DNA of 64,000 bases from Arcanobacterium haemolyticum DSM 20595 (lineage in GTDB: Bacteria; Actinomycetota; Actinomycetes; Actinomycetales; Actinomycetaceae), in contig NC_014218.1 of the NCBI RefSeq assembly GCF_000092365.1, positions 1,798,001 to 1,862,000 of the forward strand, in the 5' to 3' direction. The translations under genes were made by a program, and so were the position numbers. Under the pieces are notes generated by a model that was given only the letters and a program-made list of their open reading frames with translations, made no database searches and was not told the DNA's origin. Positions 46,020-54,876 of the stretch are shown piece after piece (the stretch's first letter is position 1; the number at the start of each line of letters is the position of its first letter).

Positions 46020-47510
46020 TCAATCCACAGGTTCACAGTTATCCACCACGCTCAGGAACCCAGTTTGGACCATGTGGATAACGTGTGGGGTGAGGCTTTC
46101 GCGGAGGACTGCCGGGGCGATTTCGAGCAGATTCGCGAGCGCGTCCATGATCGCGCCGGCGCTCAATTCGCCGTCACAGACGGAGAGGAATCCGGCTAGG
46201 GCCGTGTCTGCCTGCATTTCGTCCGAAAAGGCGGAGTTGGAGGAGAACGTGATGAGCCATGGTTCTGTTTCGCCTGGGTGGTAGCGGCGGTGTTCGGCTA
46301 GGTCGTTCGCGCTTAGGTGGAGGGCTGGCAGCGTTTCGGGTGTGACGTTCTTGGCAGACCACATACGTTCCAGGGCGTCGTGGACATTGGGCGGCATCTG
46401 GCCACGTAGATCGTGGAACACGTGCCATGGCTGTGACGTTTCCGACGCGCGAACAAGCACGTACCCGAATCCCACATGGGTGACGTTTCGTTTGGCAAAA
46501 TCGTTGATCCAGGCGCGGTAGGCGGGCGCGTAGTCCGGGTGTCCGGCGCGCAGGCCGCCATCGTGGAGCCACATTTCTACGTAGGCATCGGCTGGGATGA
46601 CTTCACGTTGGATCACGATGGCATCCGCGTTGGTTTGTGCGAACCAGGCTTGCGGGTGTTCATTCCATTCGTGGCCTGCTTCGATTTCCCAGTTGGCCAG
46701 CATGTATGCGTTTCCGTCAGGGGCCACGTGAGCATCGAGCCCGGCCACCACCGTGGCAGCCAGCGTATCGCCTGGCGCGCCACCGTCGCGATATTCGAGC
46801 GTGCCCACGCTGTCCCGCACGTCCGATGGCGTGATAACGAACGGCGGATTTGAGACGACAACGCTGAACGTCTCCCCTGCCACCGGCTCAAACAGTGAAC
46901 CGATCCGAGTGTTGATCGTGACCCCGTTTAGGCGTGCGTTGAACTGCGCGTAATCCAACGCCCGCTGCGAAATATCGGTGGCGGTTGCATGGGCGCCGGC
47001 TTTCGCCGCAATGATCGCATGGATTCCGCAGCCCGTTCCCAGATCAAGAACCGAATCGCCCGCCTGATAGGTAGCCAACGATGCGAGCGTTCGTGTTGCT
47101 CCCCCAACCCCCATCACATGATCGGTGGTGTGGCGGGCGCCTTGGAGCGAGCCGCGATCAGAAGCCAGCCAAATAACGCCGTGGCGGCTTTCTACTGGAA
47201 CGATCTGGAACTTGGCGCGCTTTCCGTTCTTTACTTCTTCGAACAGCTCCGGAATATCGTAACCACCTGCGGCAACGGTTTTGGGAAGGGCGAGTGCAAG
47301 GTCGTGGTCACTCAACGTATCGCCAACCCACCACAACCGAACCAGCGCACCAACCTGGCTCCCGGCGCGGCGCGCAGCGAGTTCCGCAGGCACGGCCTCA
47401 TCGCGCGCCAAGGCCGCGAGCGCCCCCGCACCCAACTCTGCCGTGATGCGTTCCGGGGTGAAATCGCGCAAATCGGCGCGCAACTGATCAAAAAAGCGAA
47501 AATTCTTCAT
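46020..47510 (-). CDS. class I SAM-dependent methyltransferase
   Basis: A 496-residue protein. A helical N-terminal 130 residues precede the methyltransferase domain: motif I VLDLGTGCGIHAIIAAKAGA, ATATDISQRALDYAQFNARL and the NPPF motif VVSNPPFVITPS, which points to methylation of an amide or amino group in a nucleic acid or protein (HemK/RsmC-like). The C-terminal 170 residues contain a winged-helix-like region. It matches the DUF7059-type actinobacterial methyltransferases. The substrate is not known. Confidence 0.85.
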   Translation of the reverse strand: MKNFRFFDQLRADLRDFTPERITAELGAGALAALARDEAVPAELAARRAGSQVGALVRLWWVGDTLSDHDLALALPKTVAAGGYDIPELFEEVKNGKRAKFQIVPVESRHGVIWLASDRGSLQGARHTTDHVMGVGGATRTLASLATYQAGDSVLDLGTGCGIHAIIAAKAGAHATATDISQRALDYAQFNARLNGVTINTRIGSLFEPVAGETFSVVVSNPPFVITPSDVRDSVGTLEYRDGGAPGDTLAATVVAGLDAHVAPDGNAYMLANWEIEAGHEWNEHPQAWFAQTNADAIVIQREVIPADAYVEMWLHDGGLRAGHPDYAPAYRAWINDFAKRNVTHVGFGYVLVRASETSQPWHVFHDLRGQMPPNVHDALERMWSAKNVTPETLPALHLSANDLAEHRRYHPGETEPWLITFSSNSAFSDEMQADTALAGFLSVCDGELSAGAIMDALANLLEIAPAVLRESLTPHVIHMVQTGFLSVVDNCEPVD

Positions 47511-47729
47511 GCCCCTATTATGCCGGGCGAACCGGCGCGGGCTAAATCCCGATTTTGATGAGGGAACTAGCTAATCCAATGCTGGATATACGCCATCAAC
47601 CCAAGATCCCTAATCCCAAAATAGCCAGCTATTGCCAACTGACGTGCAAGAAGAATTATCGGCTTCGTTCTCTGCTGAGATATCGCGATTCTTGCTGCCC
47701 ATGTGCCCCCAATCTTTGACCTCCTTTTT

Positions 47730-47802
47730 ACGCAAAACTCACCCACAGCCGGCGATAGGCCTCTATATGAGTCTATTTTACGGAAATAAGTGATTTTTCC
47801 GT
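47730..47802. repeat. nested palindromic repeat, copy 1 (diverged)
   Basis: Outer arm ACGCAAAACTCAC and inner AGCCGGCGATAG are followed by a decayed right half (GGAAATAAGTGATTTTTCCGT). It corresponds to the repeats at 61548-61627 and 62611-62688. The rest of the 314-bp gap (47511-47824) holds nothing else I recognise. Confidence 0.8.
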
Positions 47803-47824
47803 AAGAACTCCGGGATAATTTTCC

Positions 47825-48589
47825 CTAGGCAGGCCGGATCAGCGAGGTGTGGAATTGCGCAGACTCCACTGCCTTCACAAGCCCGTTCCATGTTTCGCGC
47901 CACTGGGCGATATCCCAGGTGCGGGCCGATTCTTGGAAGGCAGGCGAGGTTCCGCGGGTGCGCGCCTCTTGCAAGGCAAACGTCTCTACCCCGCGTTTAC
48001 GTAACATCGCTAGGATTGCGGGCAGATCAGCGGCCACATCCGATTCAGGAAATACAGTGGTTCGCACTTCGTAGCGGAGCTGCGAATCGGTGAATTCGCG
48101 CCGGCGCTCCACTTCAGCCAACAAAATATCTAAACATTGCCAGGCTTTCACCCCAGCATCGGCTCCGATAATCGAAGAATACTTTGATGGGAGGGCCTTA
48201 ATATCGAGCCCTACCCAGTCCACGTCCCGCACAATTTCTGCGAAACGTGCGGGATAGGCGCCTGCAGTGTGGAGGCCAACTTTGAAGCCGAGTTCTCGAA
48301 CATTTGCAATGGCCGCTTTCAGGGCGGGCTGCCGGGTGGCTTCGCCGCCACTAAACACAACGGCGTCAAGAAGGCCGCGGCGCCTGGTTAAAAATTGGCG
48401 CACGTCTGCCCATTCCACTTGTCCGCACGCGCGCGGATCTATCAATTCGCGATTTTGGCAGTAGACGCACTGCCACGGGCAACCTTGAAGAAAGACTGTT
48501 GCGCATAGTGTGTCTGGCCAATCGATCGTGGAAAGGGGCACGAAACCAGCGATCGAAAGGTCAGACACACTCGTTTTTTGCACGGTCAT
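47825..48589 (-). CDS. nrdG: anaerobic ribonucleoside-triphosphate reductase activating protein
   Basis: Radical SAM enzyme that makes the glycyl radical on NrdD under anoxia. The [4Fe-4S] motif is CPWQCVYCQN, a CxxxCxxC pattern, near residue 35, preceded by GFVPLSTIDWPDTLCATVF; GGE-like SAM-binding VVFSGGEATRQP follows. At 254 residues it is of the longer, NrdG2-like kind. It starts 5 bp after nrdD, in one operon. Confidence 0.92.
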   Translation of the reverse strand: MTVQKTSVSDLSIAGFVPLSTIDWPDTLCATVFLQGCPWQCVYCQNRELIDPRACGQVEWADVRQFLTRRRGLLDAVVFSGGEATRQPALKAAIANVRELGFKVGLHTAGAYPARFAEIVRDVDWVGLDIKALPSKYSSIIGADAGVKAWQCLDILLAEVERRREFTDSQLRYEVRTTVFPESDVAADLPAILAMLRKRGVETFALQEARTRGTSPAFQESARTWDIAQWRETWNGLVKAVESAQFHTSLIRPA

Positions 48590-48594
48590 GGAGG

Positions 48595-50397
48595 TTATAG
48601 GGCTTTCTCCACGAACATCTTTCGCTCAGCGTATTCGCCCTTCTTTCCGATGTTGAAGGACTTGACTGGGCGGAAGTATCCCATCACTCGGGTCCAGACT
48701 TCGCATTCTTGTGGTTCGGCTGGGCGGGTGGACGCGCAGGTTGGGCACGTTTCGTGTTCGCCGGAGAGGTAGCCGTGGACCGGGCAGATTGAGAAGGTTG
48801 GGGTGATCGTAATGTAGGGAAGTGAGAATCGGGTGAGCGCGCGGCGCACGATTTCTTTGCAGGCGGTGGCGGAGGAGATTGCTTCGTTCATGTAGAGGTG
48901 GAGTACGGTTCCGCCGGTGTATTTGCATTGGAGTTCGTCTTGCAGTTCGAGCGCTTCGAACGCATCGTCTGTGTAGCCAACGGGGAGTTGGGACGAGTTG
49001 GTGTAGTACGGATGATCTGGGGTTCCGGCTTGGATGATGTGCGGGAAGCGTTTGCCATCTTCCTTCGCGAGCCGGTAGGTGGTTCCTTCTGCCGGGGTAG
49101 CTTCGAGGTTGTAAAGGTTTCCGGTGCGTTCTTGGAAGTTCACTAGGCGTTCGTTGATATGGTCGAGCATTTCTGCCACCATTTTGTGGCCGCGCGGGTC
49201 GGTGATGTCATAGTCGTCGAGCGTAAAATTGCGCACCATTTCGTTCATACCGTTCACGCCGATGGTTGAGAAGTGGTTGTTGAGTGTTCCCAGGTAGCGT
49301 TGCGAGTATGGGTAGAGGCCTGCGTCCATGAAGTTTTGGACGGCACGACGACGACGTTCCAGCGTATCGCGCGACATCTCTAGTAGTGCATCCAACCGTT
49401 CATAGAGGCGGGTGCGATCGCCTGCATATAGATATCCGAGGCGGGCCATGTTGAGGGTGACCACACCGATGGAGCCGGTGAGTTCTGCTGATCCGAACAG
49501 GCCGTTTCCGCGTTTGAGTAGTTCGCGCATATCCAGCTGGAGCCGGCAGCACATGGAGCGGATCATGCCTGGATCGAGTTCTGAGTTGATGAAGTTTTGG
49601 AAGTAGGGCAGCCCGTATTTGGCTGTCATTTCAAATAGGAGGGTGGCGTTTTCGGATTCCCAATCAAAATCTTTGGTGATGTTGTAGGTAGGGATTGGGA
49701 AGGTGAATACGCGCCCGTTGGCATCGCCACTGATCATGACTTCCATGTAGGCCTTGTTAATCATGGCCATTTCTTCTGCCAACTCCCCGTATGTGAAATC
49801 GCAGAGTTCATCGTCAATCAGCGGGTTTTGTTCTGCTAGATCTGCAGGGCAGGTCCAATCGAAGGTGAGGTTGGTGAATGGGCATTGGCTTCCCCAGCGT
49901 GATGGCACGTTGAGGTTGTAGATCAGTTCTTGGATGTGCTGTTTAACGTCCTCATACCCCAGCCCATCAAGCCGCACGTATGGCGCCATATAGGTATCGA
50001 ATGAAGAGAAGGCTTGAGCGCCGGCCCATTCGTTTTGGAGTGTGCCGAGGAAGTTGACTATCTGGCCGCAGGCAGAGGAGAAGTGTTTTGGCGGGTTGGA
50101 TGCGATAGCACCGGATACGCCGTTGAAGCCTTCTTCAAGGAGCCGCCGCAACGACCAGCCTGCGCAGTAGCCGGAAAGCATATCGAGATCGTGAATATGA
50201 ATATCGCCTTCGCGGTGTGCTTGTCCGGCATCTTCGCTGAAGATTTCATCGAGCCAGTAGTTCGCCACCATCTTGCCTGCATTGTTGAGGATGAGGCCGC
50301 CGAGGGAGTAATCCTGGTTCGCATTCGCGTTCACTCGCCAATCTGCACGAGTAATGTACTCCTGGATTGATTGCACGGGATCGATCTGGTGACTCAC
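48595..50397 (-). CDS. nrdD: anaerobic ribonucleoside-triphosphate reductase, class III
   Basis: Glycyl-radical enzyme making dNTPs without oxygen, 600 residues. The start WRVNANANQDYSLGGLILN and GDIHIHDLDMLSGYCAGWSL are typical; the zinc site is CPVHGYLSGEHETCPTC, and the radical Gly is in WTRVMGYFRP near the C-terminus. No N-terminal ATP-cone allosteric domain is present before residue 15, so overall activity control by ATP/dATP through such a domain is not expected. The start is GTG 50397 with GAGAGG eight bases upstream. Confidence 0.94.
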   Translation of the reverse strand: MSHQIDPVQSIQEYITRADWRVNANANQDYSLGGLILNNAGKMVANYWLDEIFSEDAGQAHREGDIHIHDLDMLSGYCAGWSLRRLLEEGFNGVSGAIASNPPKHFSSACGQIVNFLGTLQNEWAGAQAFSSFDTYMAPYVRLDGLGYEDVKQHIQELIYNLNVPSRWGSQCPFTNLTFDWTCPADLAEQNPLIDDELCDFTYGELAEEMAMINKAYMEVMISGDANGRVFTFPIPTYNITKDFDWESENATLLFEMTAKYGLPYFQNFINSELDPGMIRSMCCRLQLDMRELLKRGNGLFGSAELTGSIGVVTLNMARLGYLYAGDRTRLYERLDALLEMSRDTLERRRRAVQNFMDAGLYPYSQRYLGTLNNHFSTIGVNGMNEMVRNFTLDDYDITDPRGHKMVAEMLDHINERLVNFQERTGNLYNLEATPAEGTTYRLAKEDGKRFPHIIQAGTPDHPYYTNSSQLPVGYTDDAFEALELQDELQCKYTGGTVLHLYMNEAISSATACKEIVRRALTRFSLPYITITPTFSICPVHGYLSGEHETCPTCASTRPAEPQECEVWTRVMGYFRPVKSFNIGKKGEYAERKMFVEKAL

Positions 50398-50461
50398 GAT
50401 CGCTACCTCTCTTCATTTCTTCATTGATGGTGTCTTTCAGTAGGACACACCGTACTCCGTT

Positions 50462-50507
50462 CCCTACATGTAGATCTACCCCAACACGCATACCCCACAT
50501 ATAGTGA
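50462..50507. promoter_or_regulatory. tandem NrdR-like boxes upstream of nrdD
   Basis: CCCTACATGTAGATC (50462-50476) and CCCCACATATAGTGA (50493-50507) align base for base at a distance of 31 bp, three helical turns, the known arrangement of NrdR boxes. They lie about 65-110 bp before nrdD, between it and the divergent helicase gene. Confidence 0.65.
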
Positions 50508-50660
50508 TTTCACCTTTAATTTCTCTCGACGTAAAAGTATGGCTAAATCTCGCGGACGACACACCTTTGAGAAAATCCCCTAATGACATAGCTCACTTCC
50601 TCTATTTTTTACCGTCTCACGAAACGCACTTCAAAGATCAAAAAATGAGACACTACACCT

Positions 50661-52997
50661 ATGCTTTCCTTCCCCGAATCTTTCTCTGATTCCATCACCG
50701 GTCACCTCACGATTCCTCCGCGGCCGGAGCGTTATGGAACGTGGCCGCGGTCTATTCCCCTTGGTCTGCGCCAGGTTTTATCTGCTCGTGGCATGAAACA
50801 TCCGTGGATTCACCAGCAACGCGCTATCGAAGAACTGGATAGGGGCAACCATATTGTGGTGGCCACAGGTACAGGTTCAGGTAAGTCGATGGCGGCTTGG
50901 GTGCCTGCGCTTTCTACGCTAGGCAATTTCAGCCAGTCACGTTCGTTGGCAACGCGCCAGCGGCGCCCAACTACCATCTATCTTTCTCCAACAAAGGCGT
51001 TGGCGGCGGATCAATTCACGAGCCTGCGATCGTTGGCCTACGATGTAGATCCCGCCATAGCAATCACTACGGCGGATGGCGATAGCGATAAAGTGGCACG
51101 GGATTTTGCCCGCGATCACGCTGATATTGTGTTATCAAACCCTGATTTCCTCCATTTTTCTATGTTGAGTAGGCATGAGAATTGGGCGCGCTTGTGGCGG
51201 GGTTTGCGCTTCATCGTGATTGATGAGTTCCATCATTACCGGGGTAATTTCGGGGCTCACGTGGCGATTATTTTGCGCCGCACGCTTCGTTTGGCCGCAC
51301 ATTACGGAGCACATCCGCAGGTCATTTTCCTTTCGGCAACGTCTGGTGATCCACGTAGTGCAGCCCAACGTTTTCTTGGGGAGGCGTTTGGCCAGGTGGT
51401 GGCGATTGACGACGACGGTTCGCCGGCAGGCGCCCGTGACATCTACACGCTCTCCTCTGGTGATTCCGCTAATCTCCAGGCAGCCGATGTAACTGCTGCG
51501 TTGATAACAGAGGGCAAACGGTTGCTAACCTTTGTGCGTTCCCGGCCTGGAACTGAACGTGTGGCCGAACTGGTTCGCGAGCGCTTGCGCGATACTCACC
51601 CCGATTTAGTATCGGCAGTGGCCGCTTATCGTGGCGGTTATTTACCGGAAGATCGGCGCGAGTTAGAGGCCGATGTGCGATCCGGTAGGTTGCGCGCGTT
51701 GGCTACAACGTCAGCGTTAGAGCTGGGCATTGATATTGACGAGCTTGATGCTGCCGTGGTTACGGGGTGGCCTGGCACGTATGCTTCTTTCCAACAGCAA
51801 ATTGGTAGGGCTGGGCGTGCTGGCACAACGGGGTTGGCAGTATTTGTGGCCCGCGATAATCCGCTTGATAACTACATCATTAATCACCCCTCATTGTTGG
51901 CGTCTCCCCCTCCGGAATCGCCAACATTCGATCCGTCGAATCCATGGATTCTCCCTTCTCATTTAGCTGCGGCAGCCCATGAACTGCCACTCACCCGTGC
52001 AGATCTTCCGATCTTTTCGTTAACTTCTACAGACATGTTTGATCAGATGGTGGAATCTGATTTGTTGCGCAAGCGCCCAGACGGATGGTTTTGGAACACC
52101 ACCACGCGGATCGAACCACATGGGCTGCTTGATTTACGAGATGCTGGGCATACGATCTCCATCATCAATTCTCTTGATGGTTCGGTGATAGGAACCGTGG
52201 ATTATGCTCGCGCTGATAGCACTGTGTTTCCTGGAGCGATCTATCTACACCAAGGCCAACCGTTTGAGATTGAAGAGCTGGGTACAGATGTGGCACTGGC
52301 TCACCCCGCTCCAGATACAGATATCCGGACGTTTGCACGCACTGAAACATCCGTGGATGTCGTCTCCACTGCTCATACGATTAACTTGCCCGATGGCCAG
52401 TGGTGTACGGGCATGGTAAACGTACGTTCGCAGGTGGTTGGTTACGATGTTCGGCGCGTTTCGGATGGCGTATATCTTGGCAACGTGCCGCTGACTATGC
52501 CGTTGCGTGAATTTATCACGGCTGGCACATGGCTCACGTTGAAAGAATCCACTACCCGAGAAGCCGGAATCGACACCGCCGATCTTCCAGGCGCACTGCA
52601 CGCAGCAGAGCACACGATGATCGCACTTCTCCCATTGCTGGCCACGTGTGACCGATGGGATTTGGGTGGCCTATCCACAATGGTTCATCCAGATACTGGC
52701 CGCCCAACGATCATTGTTCATGATGCTTTTGCGGGCGGATCGGGCGCGTCGCTTCGCGGATTCTACGCTGGCCCAGCGTGGCTACGCACAACATTCGAAA
52801 CCTTGGCCACATGCCCATGCGAATCCGGTTGCCCATCATGCATCCAATCTCCCAAGTGCGGAAACAACAACAATCCACTCTCGAAAGATGGAGCACTCCT
52901 CCTTATGGCAGCAGCGCTGGATCAATGGGATTCCGTGGGCCTGCACGAGCCCGTGCCTGAAGGTGAAAACCGAACGCATCAACTGGACTCCGAATAA
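50661..52997 (+). CDS. DEAD/DEAH-box helicase with DUF1998 (MrfA/YprA-like)
   Basis: A 778-residue superfamily 2 helicase. Walker A is VVATGTGSGKSMA, motif Ia YLSPTKALAADQ, motif II VIDEFHHYRG, motif III FLSATSGDP, and the C-terminal RecA fold has TSALELGIDIDELDAAV and QQIGRAGRAG. The DUF1998 end has a four-Cys metal site, CPCESGCPSCIQSPKC. The Bacillus relative MrfA repairs mitomycin C adducts. Divergent from nrdD; its 3' end overlaps the convergent TadE-like gene by 95 bp. Orthologous in position to Rv3649. Confidence 0.92.
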   Translation: MLSFPESFSDSITGHLTIPPRPERYGTWPRSIPLGLRQVLSARGMKHPWIHQQRAIEELDRGNHIVVATGTGSGKSMAAWVPALSTLGNFSQSRSLATRQRRPTTIYLSPTKALAADQFTSLRSLAYDVDPAIAITTADGDSDKVARDFARDHADIVLSNPDFLHFSMLSRHENWARLWRGLRFIVIDEFHHYRGNFGAHVAIILRRTLRLAAHYGAHPQVIFLSATSGDPRSAAQRFLGEAFGQVVAIDDDGSPAGARDIYTLSSGDSANLQAADVTAALITEGKRLLTFVRSRPGTERVAELVRERLRDTHPDLVSAVAAYRGGYLPEDRRELEADVRSGRLRALATTSALELGIDIDELDAAVVTGWPGTYASFQQQIGRAGRAGTTGLAVFVARDNPLDNYIINHPSLLASPPPESPTFDPSNPWILPSHLAAAAHELPLTRADLPIFSLTSTDMFDQMVESDLLRKRPDGWFWNTTTRIEPHGLLDLRDAGHTISIINSLDGSVIGTVDYARADSTVFPGAIYLHQGQPFEIEELGTDVALAHPAPDTDIRTFARTETSVDVVSTAHTINLPDGQWCTGMVNVRSQVVGYDVRRVSDGVYLGNVPLTMPLREFITAGTWLTLKESTTREAGIDTADLPGALHAAEHTMIALLPLLATCDRWDLGGLSTMVHPDTGRPTIIVHDAFAGGSGASLRGFYAGPAWLRTTFETLATCPCESGCPSCIQSPKCGNNNNPLSKDGALLLMAAALDQWDSVGLHEPVPEGENRTHQLDSE

Positions 52998-53301
52998 CCA
53001 CGCTCACCCGGGATCGATCAACGAAGCACGTCATCTCCCGGTCCTTGGCCGCGTGGCGGGCAGCGTCACACGCTGCCCGCTCAGTTCCCACTGCCCGATA
53101 GGCGTGAGCACCGGAGAGAGCAGCCAGGTCCGCAGAATCTTGGAGTTCCTGTTTTTCGTTCAGCCCCCAGCCTAGGATGAGCAGGAGCCCACCCACTGCT
53201 AGGAGCACAGCCATGCCTGCCAGGGCAAGCACAGTTCCGGATCCACGTTCAACCCGAACAGGCGGTTGCCGATTAGTAAGTGACTGCCAATTAATACCCA
53301 T
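52903..53301 (-). CDS. Rv3654c-type TadE-like secretion-related protein
   Basis: A 132-residue protein with one membrane helix (about residues 22-45, GSGTVLALAGMAVLLAVGGLL) followed by LQDSADLAALSGAHA, the pilin-like signature of the helicase/secretion neighbourhood TadE-like family. It is the last gene of the tad operon, overlaps the upstream TadE gene by 11 bp and the convergent helicase gene by 95 bp. Confidence 0.85.
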   Translation of the reverse strand: MGINWQSLTNRQPPVRVERGSGTVLALAGMAVLLAVGGLLLILGWGLNEKQELQDSADLAALSGAHAYRAVGTERAACDAARHAAKDREMTCFVDRSRVSVVIRSPVDAFGFHLQARARAGPRNPIDPALLP

Positions 53302-53704
53302 TAGGCTCCACCATCATTCGATGACTGCCAGAAAGGTTCACGCCCAGCCACGACATTGCTGCGGGGAGTTTGCGGGTAACAGTGACGTCAATGTAATTCC
53401 CATCTTGACGTATCCGTACAACTTTCCCTTCGCTTTCTGCACGGGAAATCCGCGCAGCCGCATCATGATGTATCGCGTATTCTCGCGCAATTTCACGGGC
53501 AGAATTTCCTGCGTCAGCAGCATAGATCCAGCCGAATAACGGCATGAGAAGCAGACCGACCACAGCGATAAGCGGGCCAATGCTGAGCGCCGTTTCAACG
53601 CTCACCATACCTACTTCACGCGAGGATAGATATCGGTTCGATGCAGGTTTAGTCTGACGATTAACCACGCGTTTTACCTTATGATTCACCTTGCGATTTA
53701 CCAC
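53291..53704 (-). CDS. TadE family pilus assembly protein
   Basis: A 137-residue protein with a basic N-terminus, then REVGMVSVETALSIGPLIAVVGLLLMP, which has the pilin-like E-T-A hydrophobic start of TadE pseudopilins, and DAGNSAREIAREYAIHHD. It should be a minor pseudopilin processed by the prepilin peptidase. The N-terminal 30 residues are unusually rich in VNRK/VNHK repeats, so the true start may lie further in. Confidence 0.82.
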   Translation of the reverse strand: MVNRKVNHKVKRVVNRQTKPASNRYLSSREVGMVSVETALSIGPLIAVVGLLLMPLFGWIYAADAGNSAREIAREYAIHHDAAARISRAESEGKVVRIRQDGNYIDVTVTRKLPAAMSWLGVNLSGSHRMMVEPNGY

Positions 53705-53815
53705 TTCTCTCCCTTTCTCAATTCACCAACTTTTCTTCACCGAGAGCGAATCATGACTGGCTTTATTTATTAAAGCCTTTGCGCACAGAGATCATGTAGA
53801 CACCTGGTGCACTCT

Positions 53816-53850
53816 TTTTCTGTGGCAGCCACTTGGGCTGCCACAGAAAA
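53816..53850. terminator. terminator between DUF4244 pilin and TadE genes
   Basis: A perfect 15-bp stem (TTTTCTGTGGCAGCC with GGCTGCCACAGAAAA) around a 5-base loop; T-runs on both strands. It would limit transcription from the abundant pilin gene into tadE. Confidence 0.85.
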
Positions 53851-53891
53851 CTCACATGATTCCGCTGAGGAGATACATAAACGGACGCCCG

Positions 53892-54086
53892 CTAACCGAT
53901 AAATGCTCGAAAAAGCATTTTGAACAAAGCAGCGAAGATTTCTTTGAACCAATCCTGCTGAGCCAGCCAAATAAGGACTCCTGCAATACTGGTAGTTGCC
54001 ACAGTACCCACAGCGTATTCCGCAGAGACCATGCCCTTTTCAGCAGCCTTACCGTTCTTCTTCATGCGTGCGATGAGAGTTTTCAT
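53892..54086 (-). CDS. DUF4244 protein, putative Flp-type major pilin
   Basis: A 64-residue protein starting at ATG 54086, with GGAGG seven bases upstream. Basic leader then KGMVSAEYAVGTVATTSIAG, with Gly before the hydrophobic stretch and Glu at +5, the class III prepilin pattern. DUF4244 proteins are the small pilins of actinobacterial Tad loci. A strong terminator follows. Confidence 0.85.
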   Translation of the reverse strand: MKTLIARMKKNGKAAEKGMVSAEYAVGTVATTSIAGVLIWLAQQDWFKEIFAALFKMLFRAFIG

Positions 54087-54226
54087 AATATCCTCCATTT
54101 ATTGTTGTTTGATGTTTTTTAATCACGTTTGGTGATGTATTTAGTGTGCCAAAAATGAAGGGCCCGTGCACCGGATTATTTTTTCCGTGGATTATTTTCA
54201 ATTTAGAAGAAAATGTGGATAACTTT

Positions 54227-54840
54227 TTACAATGCGCCCAAGTCCAGTGCAGGCATCTCACAAACTTTTATCGCCGCATGCATATTTAAAACCCCGCATG
54301 CGCCAATCTGTTCAAAGGCAAGCTGTGTAGACATATCTTGCGCAAGAGGTGCACTATTTTCATCAAGTACGGCTAGCACTACCGATCGGGTTTTCTTCCT
54401 CCGCAATACGTGCTGCACCAACCCCTAACCATGCAGGACCGAATAACAATGGATCGTAGTCAATTAAGGCATAGATCGAAGCAGAATTCACTATCAGCCC
54501 ATCAGCGATTTTGACTTTGACAGACGTTTTATAGGCTTCACGCATTCCGTCGTATCTAACACGCTGTCACGGAAGAAACTGATTTTGTGCTTCCCCATCT
54601 TTACACGAGCAAAACGGCACAATATCCACGTATAGGCCAACATCAATATCTTTTGTTGCACGCTTTTGCTCTATCTCAAGAAAATGCGTAGTCACCATAT
54701 CTCGTGCAAGCGCTCCAATAACAACATATCAAGCATCATGCAGTTCAAAATTTTCAGTTAAAACTTGAAGTGCTTCAATCACATCTCTTGGGAGCTTATG
54801 ATGTCAATGCTGTAATCCTCCATCAAAAACCTCCTGCGCT
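54227..54840 (-). pseudogene. decayed AbiEii-like nucleotidyltransferase toxin
   Basis: Read on the minus strand, a start MEDYSIDIISS after GGAGG gives way in other frames to VIEALQVLTENFELHDA, then YVVIGALARDMVTTHFLEIE and QKRATKDIDVGLYVDIV, the GAxARD...RATxDID signature of AbiEii/MNT-type nucleotidyltransferases. At least three lesions (two stops, one or more shifts) break it. Further fragments continue to about 54227, where homology is no longer clear. Confidence 0.7.
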
Positions 54841-54876
54841 ACCTCAATTTGCCGTGGATCCCTGCTTGCCAACATA

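Noticed and set aside
54227-54545. Two overlapping small minus-strand genes
   Set aside because: They are frames of one broken AbiEii-like gene.
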